NCBI GenBank assembly: GCA_007922195.1
Contig: ML681998.1
Span: forward strand, 17,703,989 to 17,767,988
DNA length: 64,000 bases
From: Podocnemis expansa
Lineage: Eukaryota; Chordata; Testudines; Podocnemididae
Direction of reading: 5' to 3'
How positions within the stretch are numbered: position 1 is the stretch's first letter; each line of letters opens with the position of its first letter. Both the position numbers and the translations under genes were made by a program. Under the pieces are notes generated by a model. That model was not told where the DNA came from. It did not search any database and saw only the letters and a program-made list of their open reading frames with translations. Positions 53,378 to 64,000 of this stretch are shown here, piece by piece.

Positions 53378-53385
53378 GGTAACAG

Positions 53386-54778
53386 TGACCATTCCCATCA
53401 TGGGAAGGGCAAAAGAATGGTAGAACTTAAGCTCTGGAGACTCCACTGTGGTGGGGCTGTTCTTGGTATTGTAATACTTCCTAGGATTTCTCAGGGATGC
53501 ATGGTCTGTGGCTACAAGGTAAATGCAGGAATCAGACATGCAATGGCTACCCGCACCAAGTTCATCATTCAAGAAGTGTGTAGAGCCCATGGATTATTAT
53601 GAAAACACATCTGGGGCCGTGCTGGAAGAGATTAGTGGTTTGTTTGCTGCTGTTCCCTCTCCTTGACAGTGGCTAAATGTTTTAAAGGAAATTTTTAAAC
53701 CTGCAAATTGCACCTGATTGAGCAGCACTATACCAAAGAGTTCAGAGCTTTCTAACTCCAGCTAGAAATCAGTTTACGTACTATGAGAAATAATGATGAT
53801 TCTACCAAGTGCCATTTCAAGCGGTGTTCTCGTCTTACCTGTTTTGAACTTGACTAAGTTATTTGCCTCCATATTACATCAGGAAGGATGCATGGTCATA
53901 GCACTGCAATGGAATAACACTATGGCCCCAAATCATTCTGTTTCAGTTTTACACCAGTCTGAATCCATCTATTCCAATTCTTGCATCACTGTATATCTGG
54001 AGAGGAGCACAGTGGTGAGTCCAGGCTCTTAGATTTAGCATTATCCTCTAAACCCATCCCTTTATCCCTACATGGATTTTCTGGAAACAGAACTCATCTG
54101 ACATAGTAATTAACTGTGTGTCCAAATTGTGCAAAAGACACATCCATGCTACAGTGACCTCTATCTCCTGTGATCTCTTTCATTACAATGTTACCATACC
54201 ATAAAGAGCATTATCAGACAAGCCCAGGTTTATTTATGTCCTGTCTGACACCTGTTGCCTGACCTATTGATTGTCTACTCATTATTTAAGAATTCTCAAT
54301 TGACAGATTAACATTCTGAGGTCTGACAGGTTGCAGTTCCAAGGTTAGGCCTAAAATTCTTAGAATTACAGTTAAATTGGGAACCCCAAGTGCATGAGTT
54401 CAACTCATACTTAGGAAAAAGCTCTTGGCTTTTTAATAATTTGATTAACATGATTAGTAAACACAGAGATGTTTAGATCCAAACAAGAATGTAACTGCAG
54501 TCCAATATTAAGATTATGTCCAGTATCATATCATCTGCATACCCACACAATCCCTGTGGAGACATAGGAATAGGGAGACAGGCGATGGTTCATGAGTTCC
54601 TATCCTATTTTTGGCAGACTGAACAATTCCAGTGGTTGAAGTCTTGATGGCCTAGGCTGTGTTAGCTCTATTACAGGATCTGATGGCTGCCATGAATATT
54701 CATAGGTGTTCAGGCCTCTTTGCCCATAATTCACTACCTCAGTCTAATAATGCCAGAGGTGTCCTTATTCTCTAAATA
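53386..54778. other. Unassigned sequence, no gene
   Basis: AT-rich, no frame or repeat recognised. Confidence 0.4.
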
Positions 54779-54904
54779 GGGTATGTCTACATGGGGGGCT
54801 CTTTTAAGTCAACTTAACAAGGTTGACTTTAAGTTGACTTAAAGTTGACCAAGTTAAGTTGACTTAAGGGTAAGTGTACACTGGACACAGTGTAGACATA
54901 CCCC
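54779..54904. mobile_element. Small MITE with GTCTACA ends (126 bp)
   Basis: The ends GGGTATGTCTACA and TGTAGACATACCCC are inverted repeats. Inside are repeated AAGTTGACTTAA and TTAAGTCAACTTAA boxes. No clear target duplication. Confidence 0.8.
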
Positions 54905-56549
54905 AGGAACATTGCTGGGTTCTCACCTAGGCCTCACCCCCTGTCCGGCCCCAGGGCCCAGTCTTGCTCTGCCGTCTGCTGGCAAGTGGCTCAGAGCTGC
55001 AGCCGGCTCCTGCCATCACTGGCAAGTGGCTTGGAGCCAGTAAGTCTGTAACACAGTAAGAGGGAACACATACCTGAGAGTGTCCTGCCTGGGTCACCAA
55101 AAACTTGAAGTGTAACAAGTTCAACCAATCAGAGAGCTTCTGCCATTTGTTAGCAGATTTTTTCTCCATGCCATAATACAGGGAAAGATGAATATATAAT
55201 ATTTTGTACCTCGTTTTTGTATTTCCATATTTAAAAGATGATCCTGCTTACCACCCTGAAGACACAGTACTTTAAAGACCCAATTGTAATGGATCTCTGG
55301 ACGTTAACACAGGAAAAAAATAGGAAAATTTACCTGTGCTTTCTTGAAATGCCTTGCCTTGAGTAGCAGAATCTATGGATCCAGTCCACACAGCAAACAG
55401 AAAGATCTTCCAGACTAGAGATGGAACCTGCCATCCAAAGATTTGGGTTTGTTCTCATTAGGGGAAATTGCTCATGTTCTGCACAAAGATAAATTGTTTT
55501 GATTTGTCCTCAAAAATATAGTCAACACAATATACAGTTTAGCTAAGCAGAATTGAATTAATCTGTTTATAGAAGATATCTCAATAGAAGGTGCCCTGGT
55601 GTCACTGACTGACATGTCTGATTTTGTCCCCAAGTTGCAAGCAGACTGAAGTACCTATCTGAACAAGGTATTTACACTAGAATGTTCTGCCTGTGTGTAG
55701 TAACCTCAGCTAGGGGTGTGATTCTTTTTTTTTCTTTTGGTGACATTGCTATGCTGGCAAAAGAGTACATGAACTTATATCTGCACAAAGTGTTTTTGCT
55801 AGTGTAGCTTATTTTGTTCAGGGAGCTGTGTCTACACTAGGAAGGTTTCCTGTTATAGCTACATAGAAAAATCTTTTCTAGTACAGAGTAGGCCAAAGAA
55901 AGGAAGCACAGATAGAATTTTAGGAATAGGAAATCTTTACTTTCTTAGGTCCCTTTCAATGTCTTCTCCCTCATTTTATATGAATGTAAACGTTCTATTG
56001 ATCCCATAATTAATACTATTTCTGCCCAACTGGCTGCACCCACTTGAGCATACAACCCTTATGGTGCAGCTGTTCTGAAATGAAAGATGAAATGTAAACA
56101 GACATTTGCCTCAGGGAGACAGACTCAGATTTAAAAAGTGGTTTGCAGGCTTTCAGTCCTGTGCAACCCACAGGGCTTCACAACTAGACAAACCAAGCTG
56201 GTGCACTAGAGTCAACTTGTTTGCTTAGATTTATTTACTTAATCTTGTTTGAGGCAGGTGGCCTTTGCATTGGTCACAAAATCGCAATATAGAAAATGTC
56301 TAGTTTATTATGTGGATGATCACTCTAAATATCTTATTATAACTACTAGTCTCATCTATTATTCCAGTTACCTGAGACTTCATGTTGTAAGGCCCTGTTT
56401 TCAGTTGCTTATAACTTTGCCAGACTTTATCAATTTGGACAGTTTTCCATGCTAAGAATCTGCCTCAGGCTGAATTTATTTTGAAATTTCAGCCAGGACA
56501 GTTGGCATCTCTAAGAATTAGGCTAGTAATACATATATTGTTTTTTTTT
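54905..56549. other. Unassigned sequence, no gene
   Basis: 54940-55060 has a CR1-unlike GC patch (GGCAAGTGGCTCAGAGC repeated as GGCAAGTGGCTTGGAGC, 58 bases apart). 55840-56550 is AT-rich. No gene. Confidence 0.4.
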
Positions 56550-56557
56550 CATTAAAA

Positions 56558-57139
56558 CAGGGGTGTAGTGAGGCCCAGTAGGGCCCTGATCCAAGAATAG
56601 GTTAGGGACCCCCTTGCCAATTCCAAAATCTAAAATTTTGCTTCCATTTACCATCTTGGAAAAATAAGAACATATCCATGATGGACATACAGCAAATTTC
56701 CAATTGCTAATTTATACAAATTTGTCACTGGTAGTGACATGGTGCTAAATTTTATAGTATGTGAACCCTGCAGAAATGATCCCAGATTGGTGATTCTTTC
56801 ACAGGTGAGTCTCCAAAAATTTACCTTTGTCATGACACATCATCAGACCAAGCATCTCTATTCTAAATCTAATAATTTTACCAGTAAATTTTATTTAATG
56901 AAAATTTGTGCTATAGTAATTATGGGGACCCATCACACACTAGTGATTAATACACCTCAGCTCAACATGTAACACACACAACTCAGCTGTTATATGTCAA
57001 ACGTTAAACTAAGTCACAAGGTACATCCCAAGTATGCATGTAGTCAATCAAAAAGCTCAAGGGCTTGAGTTATCATTGCTACTCCAGTTTCAACTTGGTG
57101 CAACTCTCCTGAACCTAAACGAGTAGAGCTACACCACTG
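56558..57139. mobile_element. hAT-type element (582 bp), no clean TSD
   Basis: The ends CAGGGGTGTAGTGAGG and GTAGAGCTACACCACTG are imperfect inverted repeats with the CAG[GT]GGTGTAG pattern. Flanking 8-mers differ. The interior is AT-rich. Confidence 0.55.
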
Positions 57140-59779
57140 GAAAATGAGAGTAACACAATGGGGAAAGCTGAGCCCCGCATCTTTGTGTATGAACCCACAA
57201 TTTTGCTCATGTAAAAGCACAAACAGCATTTGTTTTATTTTCACTATTCCCATGGCTGGGTATCACATACAAACAAGGGTTCTCAGAAATATACAGACCA
57301 CTCTTGTCACAGGAACTAAACACAAGAATTCATACTGTCATACAATTAAAATAAAATAATTTTTTAAAAAATTGAAAACAATTACATCTTCACATCAGAA
57401 ACCAGGATAGTTCTTCAGGACGTGTGGTCTAGCAGTCATAGCTGTGCTGGTATCCACACATCAGGGATAGGCACAAGATGGTAGTCAGAGAGCAGGAATC
57501 AGAGGACTCACCAGAGAAGGGATCAATAATCAAGAGTCGGGGTCAGAGTGAGGCCACGGTCAAGACCAGCACCAGACTGCCAGGGTCAGAGACTGAAGAC
57601 CAGGAAGGAAAGTTTGGTCTGGATTCATTGCATAGTAGGCCACAGTCCAGTTGTCTAGAGATGCTGGGACTCTCTCCAGGTTATATAACGCACTTGGCTA
57701 GCTGGAAGGCTGCAAGGTAGTGTCTCACTAGAGGTAGTACTTGGGGTAGTACTCCCAGCAGCACCTAATTTCCACTGTGCTCCCTGGGTGTGACTCAGTA
57801 GCACCATAAGACTCAGCTGTCCTAGGTGCTGCGGACATAGGTTCTAGTTCCATGGGTCCTTATATTTCAATACTTTTCAAAGATCATGATACCTAATCCA
57901 TTTTACATTACTATCTAAGTCAGTGGTGTTGTGCCTGCATCTATATCACAGAACTGATAAACCTAGATAAAAAGACAGTCCTCCCCAACACATATAATGT
58001 TTTCTAAGTACAGCAGAGATGGCGGGGGGCACACCAAGGTACTGTGTTTAATTCTCTCCCATATGGGGAAAGGTTCCCTGGTATGCACAGCTATGTTTGG
58101 GACCTTCCATAAACATAATTTAACTAGTCAATCTCACCAGACTGACAATGGTTTTCCATTGTCAAAATGTTATACAGGAACTAAATCCCTCAAATGAATC
58201 TAGTTTAACTAGGAGAAGCACAGTCTAACCGAGTAGAAAGATTAATTCTCATCAGGGACTGCTCCCTATCTGCTTCCCACAACCTTGCCCCTGGAGCCAC
58301 TCAGTTCACCACAGTGGGACTCGGGCACCCTGTGCCTTGCCTCACATGGTCCACACCACCTATCTGGCTCTTGCACTCCACAACACTCATCAGTGTCCCC
58401 TGCCTTCTCCCCTCCAGTCCACACCCAGCACACTCCAGCTCTCACCTCAGGTGGCCTCCCATAGCCCCTTTTGTCCACTCACACTCCACCTTTTCAGATG
58501 AACTTGCTCTTAATGCATCTGCAAGGTCTGGTCGCTGCTCGGTCATAAGAGCTGATGGAGGCCAGGCATAGAGTACTAAGTGCATCTTGGATGTTGACGA
58601 CTTGAGAAGACCTGGTGGCCCTGCCAGAGCAGCTACACATTACTCAGCCCCTAAGCTGTGGCTGCAATCTTACCTGCACCAGCTGTGGGAAGTAGCTGGG
58701 GAGGGGGCAGGAGTGGTTCCTTGGCAAGGGGACACATTCTGTTTCTTGAAGCACTGCTGGTAGGCAGCTGCCTATGTCACACTTCCATGCTTTGTTAAAA
58801 CTTAGTATAAAATAACCAAACAAATACAGCTTGCACAAGTCCCATTGCTGCTCAGTCCTTGGAGCACACACAATTCTGCTGCTGCAGTCAGAGCTAGCTC
58901 CTTGGAGTGCCTCATCTTTGGATTTCCTTTAGCCATTGGATTACCTTTGGCCATTAAGGGACAGGATACAAGTAAATCTAACTTTGAAATTCCCTTATCA
59001 GTACACTCCCCTTTATAAATATAATGTTGTCCTGACATTTTTGTTAGAAAAATATAACACACAGCCCATCCATTTGACTTATTAGTAGTTGTCTAAGAGT
59101 TCCACAAGCTCATAACTGTCATTCTCAATTGAGTCTTTGATGAATGGTATAATTGTCTAACTCCAAATCATTGGGCATATGGCAAGCTATTTAGAAAACG
59201 TGTTTGGCTAACACTATTATAAACTCTCCAGAACTATAAAACATTTTGTCTGGAATATTATACATCCCATAAGTCAATATCACTTTATTTACCAATATTA
59301 AATCAGCCTTGGCTCGAAAGCAGGGTAAATTACAAGAACAGACATGTGACAAATAATCCCATGGTGCATTCACCAGTCAGATTTAGACATTGAGAAAGTG
59401 GTGTCCCTAAGTGTTTGTGTGTCATTGGGGGTCTTGTCTGTCTAGTCAGACAACCTTGCTTGTCAGTGGATTGTTCTCATGACCTGTCCTCTTGTATGCT
59501 AGTACTTCCAAGTTCAGTGGTCTTCCTTTGACATGTGTGTTTCTACAGCTGGTGTGAATACCATGTCAGCCTGATCAGAAGTTTCCAAGTTTTCTGTGAT
59601 CAACAACATCTTCATTTCCTTGACATGGGTGAAATGTTTCAGACTCTGGATTTAGAATCTCTGTGCCATGGGTTGTAGTTCACCTTCATTCTTGCTATTA
59701 GAATCATTGAAGTCCAAACTCCTGTCTTTGTTCTGATCTTTTATTTTATTAGATTGCCTTGTTCTTGGTATCTTCCACT
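57140..59779. other. Unassigned sequence; possible LTR-like stretch at 57400-57850
   Basis: 57460-57620 has GTCAGAG/CAGGAATCAGAGG word repeats and TTATATAACGC at about 57682, like an LTR U3 with a TATA, but no ends were found. 58260-58800 is C-rich on the plus strand without a gene. 59190-59780 could be the 3' end of the minus-strand Gypsy element below, but motifs are lacking. Confidence 0.35.
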
Positions 59780-60235
59780 GTGATGGTTTAGTGGATGGTG
59801 TTCTATTGGATTGCATCCTCAGCAAGTTTGCAGATGACATGGACCTGGGGGGAATGGTAAATACACTGGCAGATAAAGCTAGAATACAGGGTGAGCTTGA
59901 CAAATTGGAGGATTGGGCCAAAAGGAATCTAATGAGGTTCAATAAGGACAAGTGCAGAGTCCTTACATGGCTATATGCACTGAAGACCCCATGCACTTCT
60001 ACAGATTGGGGACCAACTAACTAGGCAGCAGCTCTGCACAAAAGGATATAGGGGGCTACAGTGGATAAAATGCTGGATCTGAGTCAACAATGTGTGCTTA
60101 TTACCAAGAAGACTGACAGACTATTGGGCTGCATTAGTAGGAACATTGCCATCATCTGTTTCCATTTCTCAGTGAAATCTTTATGGTTCCCAGTTTCAGA
60201 CTCAGCATTTATAAGTGAACTAAATGTGATATCAG
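59780..60235 (+). pseudogene. CR1-type LINE fragment
   Basis: The frame 59791-60024 has LSKFADDMDLGGMVNTLADK and AKRNLMRFNKDKCRVL, the RT active-site region of CR1-like LINEs with FADD intact. A diverged continuation to about 60160 includes DRLLGCISRNIAI. The 5' and 3' parts are missing. It sits in, and probably splits, the minus-strand Gypsy pol remnant. Confidence 0.8.
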
Positions 60236-60269
60236 TGGGCTAATATGGTGATCTTCCATATAATAAATA

Positions 60270-61390
60270 AAAGGTTGAGAACCCTGTAGCCTCATTTTGT
60301 GTACACTTGTGGCATAGATTGCCCTATTACCCTAGAGTCCTTTCAGTTTGGCTTTTGTTCTTCTGGCATGGTTCTCAGCATAGCCAGCAGAATTCAGTTC
60401 ACTTTTCTACTTGCCTATTGCCCTGAGTCTGGTATAGGACTACATGAGATGTTTCAGTTTTACAGTAGTGCTGTAACTGTCTGAATAAATTATTCCCCAG
60501 ATCTGTTCCTTGGTCATGATGGATTCTTTTGAGGAAATCAAATTTTTATAACAAGATCACTTATCTTTCACAGTCTTTCCTGATTTGCTGGTGGTATGGT
60601 AGGCTTGGACAAATATCATGAAATGATCCATTGTGACTAAAATGTGTTCATATCCTCCTTTATTTCTCTCTAAATGCAAAATGTTCAAATGGTTCTGTTG
60701 TAGCTATGTTAGTTAATTACTCTGATGGACTGGTGAAGCTGGTTTGTTTTTTTTTACTTGTTTCATGCATGCATACATTCTAGTGACAAAATGTCCGATG
60801 CCTTTCTTCATCATTGCCCAATGAAACTGATCCCTTTTAACACTCATTACTTGGTCTGCTGCTATATGTCCCATTTCTTCATGAAGTTATTGATGATATA
60901 CAGGCCTTTTGTATTTTTCAGGTACTATCAGATGATTTTGTAACTTGGTTCTCCAATAAAGTATTCCATCTTTATCTAAATGTGACGGTTAACCATTCAT
61001 CCTTCGAGTCAGAGATCTTATTACATCCTACTGTGTTCTCTGGGTCATTTAATTTGTATCCCAAAAACTTATAATGAAGAATTTTACCTATAGCTGTATC
61101 GTCCTTCTGAGCTGGCAAAATGTTTTCTCATGGTAGAGGCTTTCAATTTAATAGCCTTGAGAAGTTTTCTACTGCTGAAGGGCTGGTATTAATAGCTGCT
61201 AACCAAGATACTTGGCCATCTCTTTATACAACCAAGAATGGTAAAACAGCATCTTGGCATCTTTGCTTGTCTCTTCTGTGCGTTCTGCCATAATTCTCCA
61301 TATCAAGGGCCATTCTGTATTAAGCATTTGCCTCTACATTAGCATTCCCTGGATGAAATCAAACTTGTGGTGTTTCGGATTACCTTAAGG
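60270..61390 (-). pseudogene. Ty3/Gypsy pol remnant: RNase H end, integrase
   Basis: On the minus strand, PGNANVEANA (about 61355-61325) marks the end of the RNase H/connection region. A linker follows, then the integrase zinc-binding segment with MGHIAADQV and MYACMKQ (about 60890-60740), then the catalytic core with VTMDHFMIFVQAY (first Asp codon 60626-60628) and a C-terminal core stretch to about 60280. Several stops and frame changes make it non-functional. Integrase joins retroelement DNA to the genome. Its orientation is opposite to the gag/RT pieces at 61793-63581. Similar to the vertebrate Gypsy elements often annotated K02A2.6-like. Confidence 0.75.
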
Positions 61391-61792
61391 CATTGGGGTT
61401 CCCATAGTGATAGATGGGAGGATTGGTTTTGTGCTAGGGGAACCTGTCTGTCTGGTTCCCTCTATTTTCAGTTTCTCTTCAATAAAGGCTCACTATGAAG
61501 TCCTCAACATACTACCTCCTCATTTTTGGGTGATAACCCACCTATACATGACGCTGGCTGGTAACAAGGATAGGATATGAGATGGAGCTGACTATTCTCA
61601 ATAACCTAGGCAACTAAAGAAAACCAAAACTCAAATGTAAGGAACTTAACTTTTGTTTACTGCTTTCCTGGAGGTGGGGTTGTTACTCTGAAAGCTGATC
61701 TGTTTGCCCTAGGGCTGGCTGGCTGTTCTGGTAGCTGATCTGTCCATTGTAAGTACAAGCGAAGTGATAAACAATAGCCACAAAAGGGCAGC
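61391..61792. other. Region between opposed Gypsy halves; possible LTR/leader
   Basis: Contains CAATAAAGGCTCACTATGAA at about 61482, which could be a poly(A) signal of a 5' LTR, then TGGCTGGTAACAAGG (about 61555). No LTR ends or primer-binding site could be fixed. Confidence 0.35.
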
Positions 61793-62411
61793 ATGGCTTC
61801 CCTTACTGGGCCACCACCACTTGAAGCATATGAGGTATCTCATATGTGGGGAAAATATATAGCCTCATTTCAAAATTTTGTAACAGCAAATGTTATAACT
61901 GATGAGAAGGTACCAGTTTTTCTAATGATTAGTGGAGCTATGACATAGTTTGCTGTGTGATTTGCTTTAGCCAGAGAAGCCAGAAGAAAAACCTTACTGT
62001 CACCTAGTGGAAGTTCTAAGAGCACATTTTTCCCTGAAACACCTGGTAATTGTAGGGAGATGTAGGCCAAAGTGAAGGTGAATCAGTTGTACAATTTGTA
62101 GCAGCTCTGAAGATGCTGGGGGCACACTGTGACTTCAAGAACACGTTAGAGGAAATGCTGCGTGACAGACTGGTTTGTAGCCTACGCTGTGAATCAACAT
62201 GGAAATGTCTACTAACCAAAGCTCAGCTCACCTTACAGAAACCATCGACATCATGGTTTCCCTGAAATGGGCCACCCAAGACATGCAAAGAAGCAGGGCC
62301 AGAGTGCCCCCACAACCTACCCATAGGGTGCTGAGGAGATGGGAATGTTACCGGTGTGGAAGGCAGGGTCATCTTGCATTGGAGTGCTGGTGTAAAGAAC
62401 TACTGTGTTGA
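61793..62411 (+). pseudogene. Ty3/Gypsy gag remnant
   Basis: ATG 61793 opens MASLTGPPPLEAY, the N-terminal style of vertebrate Gypsy gag, but stops follow within 60 codons and the frame changes. The nucleocapsid end is clear: CYRCGRQGHLALEC (about 62350-62391) is a C-X2-C-X4-H-X4-C zinc knuckle. A TGA at 62409-62411 separates it from a second knuckle (CDKKGHIEC) in the same frame. Gag packages the element RNA. Degraded, non-functional. Confidence 0.75.
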
Positions 62412-62830
62412 CAATGTGACAAGAAGGGACACATCGAATGTGCCTGCAAACGAAAGAGGGAGGAACCAAACAAAAGAAGCAGAGTGGTCAGAAACAAGCC
62501 AGTGGTCCAGCGGAACCAGAGGGAAATCCTGCATGCAGTAGAGCAGACACCAGGTGATCATGGTGACACCCAATCAGAAGATGATGTGTTACTCTACATT
62601 TTGTCTATAACATTTGGCCCACGTAAATTCTGGGTGACACTTGTGTGGGAAGGTAAACCTGTATGCATGGAATTGGACATTGGGGCAGCTGTTTCCTTAG
62701 TTTCTAACATCATGTATGAGAAGGACTTTAGCCATCTGCCACTTAAACTGACAATATTTCTTTGAAAGATATAAAATGGGGAGTCTGTACCTCTGTTGGG
62801 TATTACTGATATGAAAGTAGAGCTCACTGG
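62412..62830 (+). pseudogene. Ty3/Gypsy second zinc knuckle and protease remnant
   Basis: CDKKGHIECAC continues the nucleocapsid. The frame 62484-62765 carries VCMELDIGAAVSLVS, the aspartic protease active site (D-T/I-G-A form with Ile in place of the usual Thr). A stop at 62763 ends it early. Confidence 0.75.
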
Positions 62831-62899
62831 ATGACCCGCAAGGCCACCACTGTTTGTGGTGAAGGGTAATTACCCAGCCCTAATGGATTAGGAAGATCC

Positions 62900-63581
62900 A
62901 AGTCAATTGGGCAGAAGTGCATCAAATGACTAAAGAAGAAGTAAGTCTGGCAGCTGTACAGCAAAACACACTGCTGTTTTCGGAGAAGACTTAAACAGCA
63001 TGAAGGGAATCACTGTGAACTTAAATATGAAGCCTGACTGCCAACGAAAATGTTTGAAGGGCCGAATGGTGCCATTTGCCTTCAGACCCAAGGTGGAAGA
63101 AAACTTGGAGAAGCTAGTCTAGGAGGGAGTCTTAGTGCCAATTACTCAAAGCTAGTGGGCAACAACCAACATCCCAATAGTAAAGAAAGATGGCTCCATT
63201 CAGATTTGTGGAGATTTCAAGGTCACTGATAAGTCAGCATTATGTGCGGAGTGATATCCACTTCCCTAAATTGAGGACATCTTCGTGGGTTTGGCTGGGA
63301 GATAGAAATTTAGCAAGGTTGATTTGAATTGAGCATATTTACAGATGCATGCTGGAGAAAAATCTCAAGAGTTGTTGACTATTGTAAGACATAAGAGGAT
63401 ATACAGATACTGCCATTTGTCTTTCAGAATTACTTTGGTATCAGCTTTGTTCCAGAGGGCAATGGACCAGATTTTGATTGGCTTATTGGGAGTATAGTGC
63501 TTTCTTGATGACATTCTGGTCACTGGCAAAATTGAAAAGGAATACCTTATGAACTTGAAAGCTACTCTTCAAAGACTGGCA
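62900..63581 (+). pseudogene. Ty3/Gypsy reverse transcriptase remnant
   Basis: The RT order is recognisable in the plus strand: KKDGSIQICGDF, YPLP (after a TGA), AYLQMH, the FQRAMDQIL segment and FLDDILVTG, with the catalytic pair at 63507-63512. Stops occur at several places (for example near 63254 and 63300). The reading is cut at 63581 by a MITE. The frame matches Gypsy rather than retroviral pol. Confidence 0.8.
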
Positions 63582-64000
63582 GACTATGTCTACACTTAGT
63601 GTTAAATCAATTTAACTTAAATCAATATAATTGAATTGAAATAACAATAATTAAATCTGCCTAAGTTTAATTGATTTAACACATTCCCACAAGAAACCCA
63701 AATCCAACTAGCATCTCCATGGACAGGACTTGCTAGTTTGATTTAGGAGGGGGGCACCAAGAGCCATGCCCCCACCCAATATATAGAAAGAGGAGGGCAC
63801 CCTGGGAGGAAGAAGGTCAAAAATGTTAAATCCAAATAACAGTTACATCGAAATAACACGTCTACACTGTATTATTTCAAAATAATAATTTTGATTTAAC
63901 CATCGTTTCAATATAAGGGCAGGTTTTAATATATCAAAATGACTGTTCCTTCTTTCAAAATGAGGGAGCTCCTTATTCAAAATAAGAAGCGTTAGTGGGG
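63582..64000. mobile_element. MITE with GTCTACA-type end, running off the window
   Basis: Starts GACTATGTCTACACTTAG inside the Gypsy RT. Contains the internal CGTCTACACTGTATTATTTC and many AAATAA/TTATTT boxes, plus GGGCACCAAGAGCCATGCCC. The right end is beyond base 64000. Confidence 0.6.

Noticed and set aside
61793..63581. Endogenous retrovirus instead of Ty3/Gypsy
   Set aside because: The protease and RT wording and the paired CCHC knuckles fit vertebrate Gypsy elements. No envelope sequence is seen.
1..64000. Host protein-coding gene
   Set aside because: No exon series with conserved domain, splice signals and intact frame was found outside transposons. Exons under about 60 codons of an unrecognised gene could still be hidden in the AT-rich stretches.

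Overview
The window is a dense, nested graveyard of transposable elements from an amniote genome. I infer a non-avian reptile, most likely a turtle. The basis is the combination of many CR1-type LINE copies (some ending in the short tandem repeat TCTATGAT), a MIR SINE, Penelope-like retroelement tails, hAT and PIF/Harbinger DNA transposons, and a degraded Ty3/Gypsy element. Species assignment is inference. I recognise no intact host gene, tRNA, rRNA or CRISPR array. Most open frames lie in GC-rich repeat interiors or are shadows. A 100-base run of N at 31465-31564 is an assembly gap.

Layout. 0-3.3 kb: end of a Harbinger-type MITE, then a Penelope-like element (GIY-YIG nuclease and 3' tail). 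3.5-4.5 kb: a solo LTR with a perfect 5-bp target duplication. 6.2-8 kb: a TIR element and GC-rich modules. 9.9-13.2 kb: a 3.3-kb hAT element carrying a Penelope foldback and a second complete hAT element. 13.2-20.1 kb: one LINE cut into three pieces by an LTR and by a 4.3-kb DNA transposon, which itself holds a MITE, an LTR (with a MITE inside) and a Myb/SANT gene broken by a small hAT. 21.5-22.5 kb: a third, older LTR relative. 22.8-26.7 kb: a nearly complete PIF/Harbinger transposon with convergent Myb/SANT-like and DDE transposase genes, both broken by a few mutations. 27.5-36.5 kb: four TIR elements with verified target duplications (three hAT, one TA-flanked), one of them 2.5 kb and holding the gap, plus two MITEs with TGTCTACA-type ends and a Penelope foldback. 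37.4-39.7 kb: a Penelope cluster with terminal repeats, nuclease remnant and foldbacks. 41.1-44.2 kb: a CR1 inserted in an opposite-strand CR1 with a 6-bp duplication. 44.3-53.4 kb: two related LTRs with minus-strand TATA motifs, two CR1 tails and two hATs. 56.6-64 kb: an hAT, a CR1 fragment, and Ty3/Gypsy pieces in head-to-head orientation (minus-strand RNase H end/integrase, plus-strand gag/protease/RT), ending in a MITE.

How the parts relate. The Harbinger at 22.8 kb shares its ends with the MITEs at 1, 15.5 and 16.5 kb and is the likely source family for them. The two LTRs at 3.5 and 16.1 kb give an empty/filled site pair for one MITE. The Penelope tails recur as inverted-repeat hairpins whose arms share private variants. 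The most unusual coding signal is a 232-codon minus-strand open frame across the LTR at 52.3-53.1 kb. It holds an acidic repeat whose two best copies differ at six bases, all synonymous.
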